Below, in pieces: positions 37,057 to 49,141 of a DNA stretch of 64,000 nucleotides. The notes beneath the pieces were generated by a model. It was given only the letters and a program-made list of their open reading frames with translations. It did not search any database and was not told where the DNA came from. The position numbers and the translations under genes were made by a program. Source of the DNA: Sabellastarte sp. h YS-2021 (taxonomy: Eukaryota; Annelida; Polychaeta; Sabellida; Sabellidae); the NCBI GenBank assembly GCA_964017235.1, contig OZ024935.1:89929052-89993051 (forward strand), read 5' to 3'. Position 1 is the stretch's first letter; each line of letters begins with the position of its first letter.

Positions 37057-40000
37057 GTGACTACTGGTGTGGTATATAGGCCCCAGGAGGCCTGTAATTC
37101 GCCTTCTGGGGGGTGCCTTAAGATTTGCTCATATTTTGACCAATAAGGCAGAAGTGAGGCTGTAAACCATATTTTTGGCGAGAGTGGGCACCACTAAAAG
37201 AGAAATAAGTAGTGTATTCATTAAGAAATACATACCAAGCTCAAAATACATGTATTGGGAGTGCATGTAGCGAGGGTACCATCAACAAGAAAATCAGCTC
37301 AAAACACCCCTTAAATGGGTTGGATCTGGTTCAGATTTTCACAGGAAACTCAGTTTCCACCATAGAATTAAATTGCATTTGTCTGACAAACTCGAGGGCC
37401 ATATTTGGAATTTCAGTTTTTCGGGGTGTGGACCTGGTCTGCCCCCCCTCATGAGGGGTAATTTCAGGTATATCATATTGTGGTCAATCTGGAGCACTTA
37501 TGGAATTTCAGACATGTTTTGATCAGAAATGAGGACATTTTAGGCACATTTGGAGCAGTGACTACTGGTGTGGTATATAGGCCCCAGGAGGCCTGTAATT
37601 CGCCTTCTGGGGGGTGCCTTAAGATTTGCTCATATTTTGACCAATAAGGCAGAAGTGAGGCTGTAAACCATATTTTTTGGCGAGAGTGGGCACCACTAAA
37701 AGAGAAATAAGTAGTGTATTCATTAAGAAATACATACCAAGCTCAAAATACATGTATTGGGAGTGCATGTAGCGAGGGTACCATCAACAAGAAAATCAGC
37801 TCAAAACACCCCTTAAATGGGTTGGATCTGGTTCAGATTTTCACAGGAAACTCAGTTTCCACCATAGAATTAAATTGCATTTGTCTGACAAACTCGAGGG
37901 CCATATTTGGAATTTCAGTTTTTCGGGGTGTGGACCTGGTCTGCCCCCCCTCATGAGGGGTAATTTCAGGTATATCATATTGTTGTCAATCTGGAGCACT
38001 TATGGAATTTCAGACATGTTTTGATCAGAAATGAGGACATTTTAGGCACATTTGGAGCAGTGACTACTGGTGTGGTATATAGGCCCCAGGAGGCCTGTAA
38101 TTCGCCTTCTGGGGGGTGCCTTAAGATTTGCTCATATTTTGACCAATAAGGCAGAAGTGAGGCTGTAAACCATATTTTTTTGGCGAGAGTGGGCACCACT
38201 AAAAGAGAAATAAGTAGTGTATTCATTAAGAAATACATACCAAGCTCAAAATACATGTATTGGGAGTGCATGTAGCGAGGGTACCATCAACAAGAAAATC
38301 AGCTCAAAACACCCCTTAAATGGGTTGGATCTGGTTCAGATTTTCACAGGAAACTCAGTTTCCACCATAGAATTAAATTGCATTTGTCTGACAAACTCGA
38401 GGGCCATATTTGGAATTTCAGTTTTTCGGGGTGTGGACCTGGTCTGCCCCCCCTCATGAGGGGTAATTTCAGGTATATCATATTGTGGTCAATCTGGAGC
38501 ACTTATGGAATTTCAGACATGTTTTGATCAGAAATGAGGACATTTTAGGCACATTTGGAGCAGTGACTACTGGTGTGGTATATAGGCCCCAGGAGGCCTG
38601 TAATTCGCCTTCTGGGGGGTGCCTTAAGATTTGCTCATATTTTGACCAATAAGGCAGAAGTGAGGCTGTAAACCATATTTTTTGGCGAGAGTGGGCACCA
38701 CTAAAAGAGAAATAAGTAGTGTATTCATTAAGAAATACATACCAAGCTCAAAATACATGTATTGGGAGTGCATGTAGCGAGGGTACCATCAACAAGAAAA
38801 TCAGCTCAAAACACCCCTTAAATGGGTTGGATCTGGTTCAGATTTTCACAGGAAACTCAGTTTCCACCATAGAATTAAATTGCATTTGTCTGACAAACTC
38901 GAGGGCCATATTTGGAATTTCAGTTTTTCGGGGTGTGGACCTGGTCTGCCCCCCCTCATGAGGGGTAATTTCAGGTATATCATATTGTGGTCAATCTGGA
39001 GCACTTATGGAATTTCAGACATGTTTTGATCAGAAATGAGGACATTTTAGGCACATTTGGAGCAGTGACTACTGGTGTGGTATATAGGCCCCAGGAGGCC
39101 TGTAATTCGCCTTCTGGGGGGTGCCTTAAGATTTGCTCATATTTTGACCAATAAGGCAGAAGTGAGGCTGTAAACCATATTTTTTGGCGAGAGTGGGCAC
39201 CACTAAAAGAGAAATAAGTAGTGTATTCATTAAGAAATACATACCAAGCTCAAAATACATGTATTGGGAGTGCATGTAGCGAGGGTACCATCAACAAGAA
39301 AATCAGCTCAAAACACCCCTTAAATGGGTTGGATCTGGTTCAGATTTTCACAGGAAACTCAGTTTCCACCATAGAATTAAATTGCATTTGTCTGACAAAC
39401 TCGAGGGCCATATTTGGAATTTCAGTTTTTCGGGGTGTGGACCTGGTCTGCCCCCCCTCATGAGGGGTAATTTCAGGTATATCATATTGTTGTCAATCTG
39501 GAGCACTTATGGAATTTCAGACATGTTTTGATCAGAAATGAGGACATTTTAGGCACATTTGGAGCAGTGACTACTGGTGTGGTATATAGGCCCCAGGAGG
39601 CCTGTAATTCGCCTTCTGGGGGGTGCCTTAAGATTTGCTCATATTTTGACCAATAAGGCAGAAGTGAGGCTGTAAACCATATTTTTTGGCGAGAGTGGGC
39701 ACCACTAAAAGAGAAATAAGTAGTGTATTCATTAAGAAATACATACCAAGCTCAAAATACATGTATTGGGAGTGCATGTAGCGAGGGTACCATCAACAAG
39801 AAAATCAGCTCAAAACACCCCTTAAATGGGTTGGATCTGGTTCAGATTTTCACAGGAAACTCAGTTTCCACCATAGAATTAAATTGCATTTGTCTGACAA
39901 ACTCGAGGGCCATATTTGGAATTTCAGTTTTTCGGGGTGTGGACCTGGTCTGCCCCCCCTCATGAGGGGTAATTTCAGGTATATCATATTGTGGTCAATC

Positions 40001-43000
40001 TGGAGCACTTATGGAATTTCAGACATGTTTTGATCAGAAATGAGGACATTTTAGGCACATTTGGAGCAGTGACTACTGGTGTGGTATATAGGCCCCAGGA
40101 GGCCTGTAATTCGCCTTCTGGGGGGTGCCTTAAGATTTGCTCATATTTTGACCAATAAGGCAGAAGTGAGGCTGTAAACCATATTTTTTGGCGAGAGTGG
40201 GCACCACTAAAAGAGAAATAAGTAGTGTATTCATTAAGAAATACATACCAAGCTCAAAATACATGTATTGGGAGTGCATGTAGCGAGGGTACCATCAACA
40301 AGAAAATCAGCTCAAAACACCCCTTAAATGGGTTGGATCTGGTTCAGATTTTCACAGGAAACTCAGTTTCCACCATAGAATTAAATTGCATTTGTCTGAC
40401 AAACTCGAGGGCCATATTTGGAATTTCAGTTTTTCGGGGTGTGGACCTGGTCTGCCCCCCCTCATGAGGGGTAATTTCAGGTATATCATATTGTGGTCAA
40501 TCTGGAGCACTTATGGAATTTCAGACATGTTTTGATCAGAAATGAGGACATTTTAGGCACATTTGGAGCAGTGACTACTGGTGTGGTATATAGGCCCCAG
40601 GAGGCCTGTAATTCGCCTTCTGGGGGGTGCCTTAAGATTTGCTCATATTTTGACCAATAAGGCAGAAGTGAGGCTGTAAACCATATTTTTTGGCGAGAGT
40701 GGGCACCACTAAAAGAGAAATAAGTAGTGTATTCATTAAGAAATACATACCAAGCTCAAAATACATGTATTGGGAGTGCATGTAGCGAGGGTACCATCAA
40801 CAAGAAAATCAGCTCAAAACACCCCTTAAATGGGTTGGATCTGGTTCAGATTTTCACAGGAAACTCAGTTTCCACCATAGAATTAAATTGCATTTGTCTG
40901 ACAAACTCGAGGGCCATATTTGGAATTTCAGTTTTTCGGGGTGTGGACCTGGTCTGCCCCCCCTCATGAGGGGTAATTTCAGGTATATCATATTGTTGTC
41001 AATCTGGAGCACTTATGGAATTTCAGACATGTTTTGATCAGAAATGAGGACATTTTAGGCACATTTGGAGCAGTGACTACTGGTGTGGTATATAGGCCCC
41101 AGGAGGCCTGTAATTCGCCTTCTGGGGGGTGCCTTAAGATTTGCTCATATTTTGACCAATAAGGCAGAAGTGAGGCTGTAAACCATATTTTTTTGGCGAG
41201 AGTGGGCACCACTAAAAGAGAAATAAGTAGTGTATTCATTAAGAAATACATACCAAGCTCAAAATACATGTATTGGGAGTGCATGTAGCGAGGGTACCAT
41301 CAACAAGAAAATCAGCTCAAAACACCCCTTAAATGGGTTGGATCTGGTTCAGATTTTCACAGGAAACTCAGTTTCCACCATAGAATTAAATTGCATTTGT
41401 CTGACAAACTCGAGGGCCATATTTGGAATTTCAGTTTTTCGGGGTGTGGACCTGGTCTGCCCCCCCTCATGAGGGGTAATTTCAGGTATATCATATTGTG
41501 GTCAATCTGGAGCACTTATGGAATTTCAGACATGTTTTGATCAGAAATGAGGACATTTTAGGCACATTTGGAGCAGTGACTACTGGTGTGGTATATAGGC
41601 CCCAGGAGGCCTGTAATTCGCCTTCTGGGGGGTGCCTTAAGATTTGCTCATATTTTGACCAATAAGGCAGAAGTGAGGCTGTAAACCATATTTTTTGGCG
41701 AGAGTGGGCACCACTAAAAGAGAAATAAGTAGTGTATTCATTAAGAAATACATACCAAGCTCAAAATACATGTATTGGGAGTGCATGTAGCGAGGGTACC
41801 ATCAACAAGAAAATCAGCTCAAAACACCCCTTAAATGGGTTGGATCTGGTTCAGATTTTCACAGGAAACTCAGTTTCCACCATAGAATTAAATTGCATTT
41901 GTCTGACAAACTCGAGGGCCATATTTGGAATTTCAGTTTTTCGGGGTGTGGACCTGGTCTGCCCCCCCTCATGAGGGGTAATTTCAGGTATATCATATTG
42001 TTGTCAATCTGGAGCACTTATGGAATTTCAGACATGTTTTGATCAGAAATGAGGACATTTTAGGCACATTTGGAGCAGTGACTACTGGTGTGGTATATAG
42101 GCCCCAGGAGGCCTGTAATTCGCCTTCTGGGGGGTGCCTTAAGATTTGCTCATATTTTGACCAATAAGGCAGAAGTGAGGCTGTAAACCATATTTTTTGG
42201 CGAGAGTGGGCACCACTAAAAGAGAAATAAGTAGTGTATTCATTAAGAAATACATACCAAGCTCAAAATACATGTATTGGGAGTGCATGTAGCGAGGGTA
42301 CCATCAACAAGAAAATCAGCTCAAAACACCCCTTAAATGGGTTGGATCTGGTTCAGATTTTCACAGGAAACTCAGTTTCCACCATAGAATTAAATTGCAT
42401 TTGTCTGACAAACTCGAGGGCCATATTTGGAATTTCAGTTTTTCGGGGTGTGGACCTGGTCTGCCCCCCCTCATGAGGGGTAATTTCAGGTATATCATAT
42501 TGTGGTCAATCTGGAGCACTTATGGAATTTCAGACATGTTTTGATCAGAAATGAGGACATTTTAGGCACATTTGGAGCAGTGACTACTGGTGTGGTATAT
42601 AGGCCCCAGGAGGCCTGTAATTCGCCTTCTGGGGGGTGCCTTAAGATTTGCTCATATTTTGACCAATAAGGCAGAAGTGAGGCTGTAAACCATATTTTTT
42701 GGCGAGAGTGGGCACCACTAAAAGAGAAATAAGTAGTGTATTCATTAAGAAATACATACCAAGCTCAAAATACATGTATTGGGAGTGCATGTAGCGAGGG
42801 TACCATCAACAAGAAAATCAGCTCAAAACACCCCTTAAATGGGTTGGATCTGGTTCAGATTTTCACAGGAAACTCAGTTTCCACCATAGAATTAAATTGC
42901 ATTTGTCTGACAAACTCGAGGGCCATATTTGGAATTTCAGTTTTTCGGGGTGTGGACCTGGTCTGCCCCCCCTCATGAGGGGTAATTTCAGGTATATCAT

Positions 43001-43261
43001 ATTGTGGTCAATCTGGAGCACTTATGGAATTTCAGACATGTTTTGATCAGAAATGAGGACATTTTAGGCACATTTGGAGCATTACATGTCTGAACACAAA
43101 TTATTTAACCCGAATATTGCTGTTAAAATGGTGTAAAATACATGTAAATCAGCCCAAATGAGTAGTAAATGTTGGTCTATAATTCTGAAATTTGGCAAGA
43201 AAATAGTCTGTAACCCACTAAATCTGACTGCATAGGTTTTAGAATTACATCCAGTATAGCA
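37057..43261. repeat. Block 19: twelve-monomer block, 6,205 bp (U68-U79)
   Basis: This is the longest stretch without a 180-bp segment (37057-43081). Haplotypes: GC (T5), TC, GC (T7), GC, TC, GC, GC, TC, GC (T7), TC, GC, GC. The two T7 monomers (runs at 38175-38181 and 41188-41194) lie 3,013 bp apart. The 180-bp segment is at 43082-43261. Confidence 0.9.
37558..43081. repeat. Six-monomer higher-order repeat marked by T7, second copy shortened
   Basis: Copy A, 37558-40570 (3,013 bp, U69-U74), reads TC, GC-T7, GC, TC, GC, GC. Copy B, 40571-43081 (2,511 bp, U75-U79), reads TC, GC-T7, TC, GC, GC. Copy B fits copy A with one GC monomer missing, as unequal exchange would produce. T7 is found nowhere else in the window. 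Confidence 0.7.
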
Positions 43262-44946
43262 GTGACTACTGGTGTGGTATATAGGCCCCAGGAGGCCTGT
43301 AATTCGCCTTCTGGGGGGTGCCTTAAGATTTGCTCATATTTTGACCAATAAGGCAGAAGTGAGGCTGTAAACCATATTTTTGGCGAGAGTGGGCACCACT
43401 AAAAGAGAAATAAGTAGTGTATTCATTAAGAAATACATACCAAGCTCAAAATACATGTATTGGGAGTGCATGTAGCGAGGGTACCATCAACAAGAAAATC
43501 AGCTCAAAACACCCCTTAAATGGGTTGGATCTGGTTCAGATTTTCACAGGAAACTCAGTTTCCACCATAGAATTAAATTGCATTTGTCTGACAAACTCGA
43601 GGGCCATATTTGGAATTTCAGTTTTTCGGGGTGTGGACCTGGTCTGCCCCCCCTCATGAGGGGTAATTTCAGGTATATCATATTGTTGTCAATCTGGAGC
43701 ACTTATGGAATTTCAGACATGTTTTGATCAGAAATGAGGACATTTTAGGCACATTTGGAGCAGTGACTACTGGTGTGGTATATAGGCCCCAGGAGGCCTG
43801 TAATTCGCCTTCTGGGGGGTGCCTTAAGATTTGCTCATATTTTGACCAATAAGGCAGAAGTGAGGCTGTAAACCATATTTTTTGGCGAGAGTGGGCACCA
43901 CTAAAAGAGAAATAAGTAGTGTATTCATTAAGAAATACATACCAAGCTCAAAATACATGTATTGGGAGTGCATGTAGCGAGGGTACCATCAACAAGAAAA
44001 TCAGCTCAAAACACCCCTTAAATGGGTTGGATCTGGTTCAGATTTTCACAGGAAACTCAGTTTCCACCATAGAATTAAATTGCATTTGTCTGACAAACTC
44101 GAGGGCCATATTTGGAATTTCAGTTTTTCGGGGTGTGGACCTGGTCTGCCCCCCCTCATGAGGGGTAATTTCAGGTATATCATATTGTGGTCAATCTGGA
44201 GCACTTATGGAATTTCAGACATGTTTTGATCAGAAATGAGGACATTTTAGGCACATTTGGAGCAGTGACTACTGGTGTGGTATATAGGCCCCAGGAGGCC
44301 TGTAATTCGCCTTCTGGGGGGTGCCTTAAGATTTGCTCATATTTTGACCAATAAGGCAGAAGTGAGGCTGTAAACCATATTTTTTGGCGAGAGTGGGCAC
44401 CACTAAAAGAGAAATAAGTAGTGTATTCATTAAGAAATACATACCAAGCTCAAAATACATGTATTGGGAGTGCATGTAGCGAGGGTACCATCAACAAGAA
44501 AATCAGCTCAAAACACCCCTTAAATGGGTTGGATCTGGTTCAGATTTTCACAGGAAACTCAGTTTCCACCATAGAATTAAATTGCATTTGTCTGACAAAC
44601 TCGAGGGCCATATTTGGAATTTCAGTTTTTCGGGGTGTGGACCTGGTCTGCCCCCCCTCATGAGGGGTAATTTCAGGTATATCATATTGTGGTCAATCTG
44701 GAGCACTTATGGAATTTCAGACATGTTTTGATCAGAAATGAGGACATTTTAGGCACATTTGGAGCATTACATGTCTGAACACAAATTATTTAACCCGAAT
44801 ATTGCTGTTAAAATGGTGTAAAATACATGTAAATCAGCCCAAATGAGTAGTAAATGTTGGTCTATAATTCTGAAATTTGGCAAGAAAATAGTCTGTAACC
44901 CACTAAATCTGACTGCATAGGTTTTAGAATTACATCCAGTATAGCA
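43262..44946. repeat. Block 20: three-monomer unit, 1,685 bp (U80-U82)
   Basis: TC (T5), GC, GC, with the 180-bp segment at 44767-44946. With block 15 it is one of the two TC monomers directly after a 180-bp segment. Confidence 0.9.
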
Positions 44947-47900
44947 GTGACTACTGGTGTGGTATATAGGCCCCAGGAGGCCTGTAATTCGCCTTCTGGG
45001 GGGTGCCTTAAGATTTGCTCATATTTTGACCAATAAGGCAGAAGTGAGGCTGTAAACCATATTTTTGGCGAGAGTGGGCACCACTAAAAGAGAAATAAGT
45101 AGTGTATTCATTAAGAAATACATACCAAGCTCAAAATACATGTATTGGGAGTGCATGTAGCGAGGGTACCATCAACAAGAAAATCAGCTCAAAACACCCC
45201 TTAAATGGGTTGGATCTGGTTCAGATTTTCACAGGAAACTCAGTTTCCACCATAGAATTAAATTGCATTTGTCTGACAAACTCGAGGGCCATATTTGGAA
45301 TTTCAGTTTTTCGGGGTGTGGACCTGGTCTGCCCCCCCTCATGAGGGGTAATTTCAGGTATATCATATTGTGGTCAATCTGGAGCACTTATGGAATTTCA
45401 GACATGTTTTGATCAGAAATGAGGACATTTTAGGCACATTTGGAGCAGTGACTACTGGTGTGGTATATAGGCCCCAGGAGGCCTGTAATTCGCCTTCTGG
45501 GGGGTGCCTTAAGATTTGCTCATATTTTGACCAATAAGGCAGAAGTGAGGCTGTAAACCATATTTTTTGGCGAGAGTGGGCACCACTAAAAGAGAAATAA
45601 GTAGTGTATTCATTAAGAAATACATACCAAGCTCAAAATACATGTATTGGGAGTGCATGTAGCGAGGGTACCATCAACAAGAAAATCAGCTCAAAACACC
45701 CCTTAAATGGGTTGGATCTGGTTCAGATTTTCACAGGAAACTCAGTTTCCACCATAGAATTAAATTGCATTTGTCTGACAAACTCGAGGGCCATATTTGG
45801 AATTTCAGTTTTTCGGGGTGTGGACCTGGTCTGCCCCCCCTCATGAGGGGTAATTTCAGGTATATCATATTGTTGTCAATCTGGAGCACTTATGGAATTT
45901 CAGACATGTTTTGATCAGAAATGAGGACATTTTAGGCACATTTGGAGCAGTGACTACTGGTGTGGTATATAGGCCCCAGGAGGCCTGTAATTCGCCTTCT
46001 GGGGGGTGCCTTAAGATTTGCTCATATTTTGACCAATAAGGCAGAAGTGAGGCTGTAAACCATATTTTTTGGCGAGAGTGGGCACCACTAAAAGAGAAAT
46101 AAGTAGTGTATTCATTAAGAAATACATACCAAGCTCAAAATACATGTATTGGGAGTGCATGTAGCGAGGGTACCATCAACAAGAAAATCAGCTCAAAACA
46201 CCCCTTAAATGGGTTGGATCTGGTTCAGATTTTCACAGGAAACTCAGTTTCCACCATAGAATTAAATTGCATTTGTCTGACAAACTCGAGGGCCATATTT
46301 GGAATTTCAGTTTTTCGGGGTGTGGACCTGGTCTGCCCCCCCTCATGAGGGGTAATTTCAGGTATATCATATTGTGGTCAATCTGGAGCACTTATGGAAT
46401 TTCAGACATGTTTTGATCAGAAATGAGGACATTTTAGGCACATTTGGAGCAGTGACTACTGGTGTGGTATATAGGCCCCAGGAGGCCTGTAATTCGCCTT
46501 CTGGGGGGTGCCTTAAGATTTGCTCATATTTTGACCAATAAGGCAGAAGTGAGGCTGTAAACCATATTTTTGGCGAGAGTGGGCACCACTAAAAGAGAAA
46601 TAAGTAGTGTATTCATTAAGAAATACATACCAAGCTCAAAATACATGTATTGGGAGTGCATGTAGCGAGGGTACCATCAACAAGAAAATCAGCTCAAAAC
46701 ACCCCTTAAATGGGTTGGATCTGGTTCAGATTTTCACAGGAAACTCAGTTTCCACCATAGAATTAAATTGCATTTGTCTGACAAACTCGAGGGCCATATT
46801 TGGAATTTCAGTTTTTCGGGGTGTGGACCTGGTCTGCCCCCCCTCATGAGGGGTAATTTCAGGTATATCATATTGTGGTCAATCTGGAGCACTTATGGAA
46901 TTTCAGACATGTTTTGATCAGAAATGAGGACATTTTAGGCACATTTGGAGCAGTGACTACTGGTGTGGTATATAGGCCCCAGGAGGCCTGTAATTCGCCT
47001 TCTGGGGGGTGCCTTAAGATTTGCTCATATTTTGACCAATAAGGCAGAAGTGAGGCTGTAAACCATATTTTTTGGCGAGAGTGGGCACCACTAAAAGAGA
47101 AATAAGTAGTGTATTCATTAAGAAATACATACCAAGCTCAAAATACATGTATTGGGAGTGCATGTAGCGAGGGTACCATCAACAAGAAAATCAGCTCAAA
47201 ACACCCCTTAAATGGGTTGGATCTGGTTCAGATTTTCACAGGAAACTCAGTTTCCACCATAGAATTAAATTGCATTTGTCTGACAAACTCGAGGGCCATA
47301 TTTGGAATTTCAGTTTTTCGGGGTGTGGACCTGGTCTGCCCCCCCTCATGAGGGGTAATTTCAGGTATATCATATTGTTGTCAATCTGGAGCACTTATGG
47401 AATTTCAGACATGTTTTGATCAGAAATGAGGACATTTTAGGCACATTTGGAGCAGTGACTACTGGTGTGGTATATAGGCCCCAGGAGGCCTGTAATTCGC
47501 CTTCTGGGGGGTGCCTTAAGATTTGCTCATATTTTGACCAATAAGGCAGAAGTGAGGCTGTAAACCATATTTTTTGGCGAGAGTGGGCACCACTAAAAGA
47601 GAAATAAGTAGTGTATTCATTAAGAAATACATACCAAGCTCAAAATACATGTATTGGGAGTGCATGTAGCGAGGGTACCATCAACAAGAAAATCAGCTCA
47701 AAACACCCCTTAAATGGGTTGGATCTGGTTCAGATTTTCACAGGAAACTCAGTTTCCACCATAGAATTAAATTGCATTTGTCTGACAAACTCGAGGGCCA
47801 TATTTGGAATTTCAGTTTTTCGGGGTGTGGACCTGGTCTGCCCCCCCTCATGAGGGGTAATTTCAGGTATATCATATTGTGGTCAATCTGGAGCACTTAT

Positions 47901-49141
47901 GGAATTTCAGACATGTTTTGATCAGAAATGAGGACATTTTAGGCACATTTGGAGCAGTGACTACTGGTGTGGTATATAGGCCCCAGGAGGCCTGTAATTC
48001 GCCTTCTGGGGGGTGCCTTAAGATTTGCTCATATTTTGACCAATAAGGCAGAAGTGAGGCTGTAAACCATATTTTTTGGCGAGAGTGGGCACCACTAAAA
48101 GAGAAATAAGTAGTGTATTCATTAAGAAATACATACCAAGCTCAAAATACATGTATTGGGAGTGCATGTAGCGAGGGTACCATCAACAAGAAAATCAGCT
48201 CAAAACACCCCTTAAATGGGTTGGATCTGGTTCAGATTTTCACAGGAAACTCAGTTTCCACCATAGAATTAAATTGCATTTGTCTGACAAACTCGAGGGC
48301 CATATTTGGAATTTCAGTTTTTCGGGGTGTGGACCTGGTCTGCCCCCCCTCATGAGGGGTAATTTAAGGTATATCATATTGTTGTCAATCTGGAGCACTT
48401 ATGGAATTTCAGACATGTTTTGATCAGAAATGAGGACATTTTAGGCACATTTGGAGCAGTGACTACTGGTGTGGTATAATAGGCCCCAGGAGGCCTGTAA
48501 TTCGCCTTCTGGGGGGTGCCTTAAGATTTGCTCATATTTTGACCAATAAGGCAGAAGTGAGGCTGTAAACCATATTTTTTGGCGAGAGTGGGCACCACTA
48601 AAAGAGAAATAAGTAGTGTATTCATTAAGAAATACATACCAAGCTCAAAATACATGTATTGGGAGTGCATGTAGCGAGGGTACCATCAACAAGAAAATCA
48701 GCTCAAAACACCCCTTAAATGGGTTGGATCTGGTTCAGATTTTCACAGGAAACTCAGTTTCCACCATAGAATTAAATTGCATTTGTCTGACAAACTCGAG
48801 GGCCATATTTGGAATTTCAGTTTTTCGGGGTGTGGACCTGGTCTGCCCCCCCTCATGAGGGGTAATTTCAGGTATATCATATTGTGGTCAATCTGGAGCA
48901 CTTATGGAATTTCAGACATGTTTTGATCAGAAATGAGGACATTTTAGGCACATTTGGAGCATTACATGTCTGAACACAAATTATTTAACCCGAATATTGC
49001 TGTTAAAATGGTGTAAAATACATGTAAATCAGCCCAAATGAGTAGTAAATGTTGGTCTATAATTCTGAAATTTGGCAAGAAAATAGTCTGTAACCCACTA
49101 AATCTGACTGCATAGGTTTTAGAATTACATCCAGTATAGCA
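44947..49141. repeat. Block 21: eight-monomer block, 4,195 bp (U83-U90)
   Basis: GC (T5), TC, GC, GC, TC, GC, TC, GC. U86 has T5 (46567-46571) although no 180-bp segment precedes it. U89 has a private C-to-A at 48366, and U90 has one extra A near 48478. The 180-bp segment is at 48962-49141. Confidence 0.9.

Noticed and set aside
37975..38271. 98-codon ATG open frame on the minus strand, also at 40988-41284
   Set aside because: It appears only in the two T7 monomers, where the extra T joins two frames. All T6 and T5 monomers break it, and it resembles no protein I know.
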